This document shows positions 6,836 to 7,249 of a stretch of DNA of 7,249 nt, one piece after another; position 1 is the first letter of the stretch, and each line of letters begins with the position of its first letter. The position numbers were made by a program, and so were the translations under genes. This stretch comes from Roseobacter sp. (lineage in GTDB: Bacteria > Pseudomonadota > Alphaproteobacteria > Rhodobacterales > Rhodobacteraceae): NCBI GenBank assembly GCA_024636425.1, contig JAGXHB010000182.1, forward strand, positions 1 to 7,249, in the 5' to 3' direction. The notes beneath the pieces are model-generated. The model was not told the origin of the DNA, searched no databases, and was given only the letters and a program-made list of their open reading frames with translations.

Positions 6836-6897
6836 GGGCCTTTGTCGAAGTAATTTATGTAGTTGAAGGGCGGGGCCGGCCTGCTATCTGGCTTGGC

Positions 6898-7249
6898 ATG
6901 AAACATGTTTTGATCATAGGCGCGTCGGGTGGGGTCGGATCGGCCCTGCGCGCGGCATTCGAGGACCGGGGCGATCAGGTCACGGGCCTGTCGCGGTCGG
7001 TCGATGGGTTGGATCTGACGGACGATGCCAGCGTCGAGAAACATCTGGGCGCGCTGGAGGGGCCGTTCGATGTGATCCTTGTTGCCTCTGGTGCGCTCGA
7101 GATCGACGGGGCAGAGCCGGAAAAGACGATCAAATCCATCAGCCGGAAGGCGATGATGGACCAGTTCGCGCTGAACGCTGTCGGCCCTGCGCTGGTATTG
7201 CGCCATGCGCCCGATCTGCTGCCGCGCGACAAGCCTTGCGTCTTTGCTG
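6898..7249 (+). CDS. Short-chain dehydrogenase/reductase family protein, 3' end outside window
   Basis: N-terminal 117 residues of a Rossmann-fold NAD(P)-dependent oxidoreductase. MKHVLIIGASGGVGSAL carries the glycine-rich dinucleotide motif (G8-A-S-G-G-V-G14). DLTD (39-42) corresponds to the Asp after beta-3 that contacts the adenine ring. ASGAL (63-67) takes the place of the NNAG motif. FALNAVGPALVLRH (90-103) is the helix carrying the conserved Asn of the SDR catalytic tetrad (N93). The short loops resemble the small C-factor/CsgA-like SDR group. The catalytic Ser, Tyr and Lys are beyond the edge, so activity cannot be judged, and the substrate is unknown. The start lacks a clear ribosome site. 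It is divergent from the leu leader, 98 bases away, with no evident functional link. Confidence 0.85.
   Translation, partial: MKHVLIIGASGGVGSALRAAFEDRGDQVTGLSRSVDGLDLTDDASVEKHLGALEGPFDVILVASGALEIDGAEPEKTIKSISRKAMMDQFALNAVGPALVLRHAPDLLPRDKPCVFA

Noticed and set aside
5298..6866. Plus-strand open frame (522 codons) opposite leuA and its leader
   Set aside because: It mirrors leuA in the opposite frame, has no domain pattern, and crosses the attenuator. The equal length to LeuA is coincidence.
6862..6890. TTGAAG and TATCTG as promoter of the SDR gene
   Set aside because: Spacing of 16 bases is acceptable, but the -10 box matches only 3 of 6 positions, too weak to call.
6796..7206. Minus-strand open frame (136 codons) under the SDR gene
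   Set aside because: The plus strand here encodes a clear Rossmann fold, and the minus frame shows no motif and no promoter or ribosome site.

Overview
The window looks like chromosomal, GC-rich alphaproteobacterial DNA, most likely from the Rhodobacterales (Roseobacter group). This is inferred from the style of the proteins, the order mreB-mreC-mreD-mrdA, and a stand-alone leuA. No RNA gene, insertion sequence, prophage, CRISPR array or long repeat was found. Coding density is high and every gene has intact key residues.

Positions 1-4274 (minus strand) hold a cell-shape operon read right to left: mreB (actin-like MreB), mreC, mreD and the 5' 567 codons of mrdA (penicillin-binding protein 2), which runs off the left edge. 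mreC and mreD overlap by 4 bases, mreD and mrdA are 16 bases apart, and mreB and mreC are 72 bases apart. That last gap carries three alternating GC-rich arms that could fold in two exclusive ways just ahead of the mreC start. The products form the lateral wall elongation machine: MreB filaments in the cytoplasm, MreC and MreD in the inner membrane, and PBP2 as the transpeptidase.

Positions 4275-4445 are a divergent intergenic region. At 4446-5027 (plus) lies a small metalloenzyme-fold protein of the VOC superfamily with unknown substrate. It is convergent with leuA, and the two share a perfect 11-bp bidirectional terminator at 5033-5060.

Positions 5064-6632 (minus) encode LeuA, 2-isopropylmalate synthase, the first committed enzyme of leucine synthesis. 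The stretch ahead of it (6633-6897) is the most informative non-coding part of the window. It contains a 28-codon leader peptide gene with four consecutive Leu codons, overlapping a set of competing hairpins that ends in a T-run. This is a ribosome-mediated leucine attenuator. Its promoter appears so close to the leader ATG that the leader mRNA would be almost or fully leaderless.

Positions 6898-7249 (plus) hold the first 117 codons of a short-chain dehydrogenase/reductase, divergent from the leu leader and cut by the right edge.
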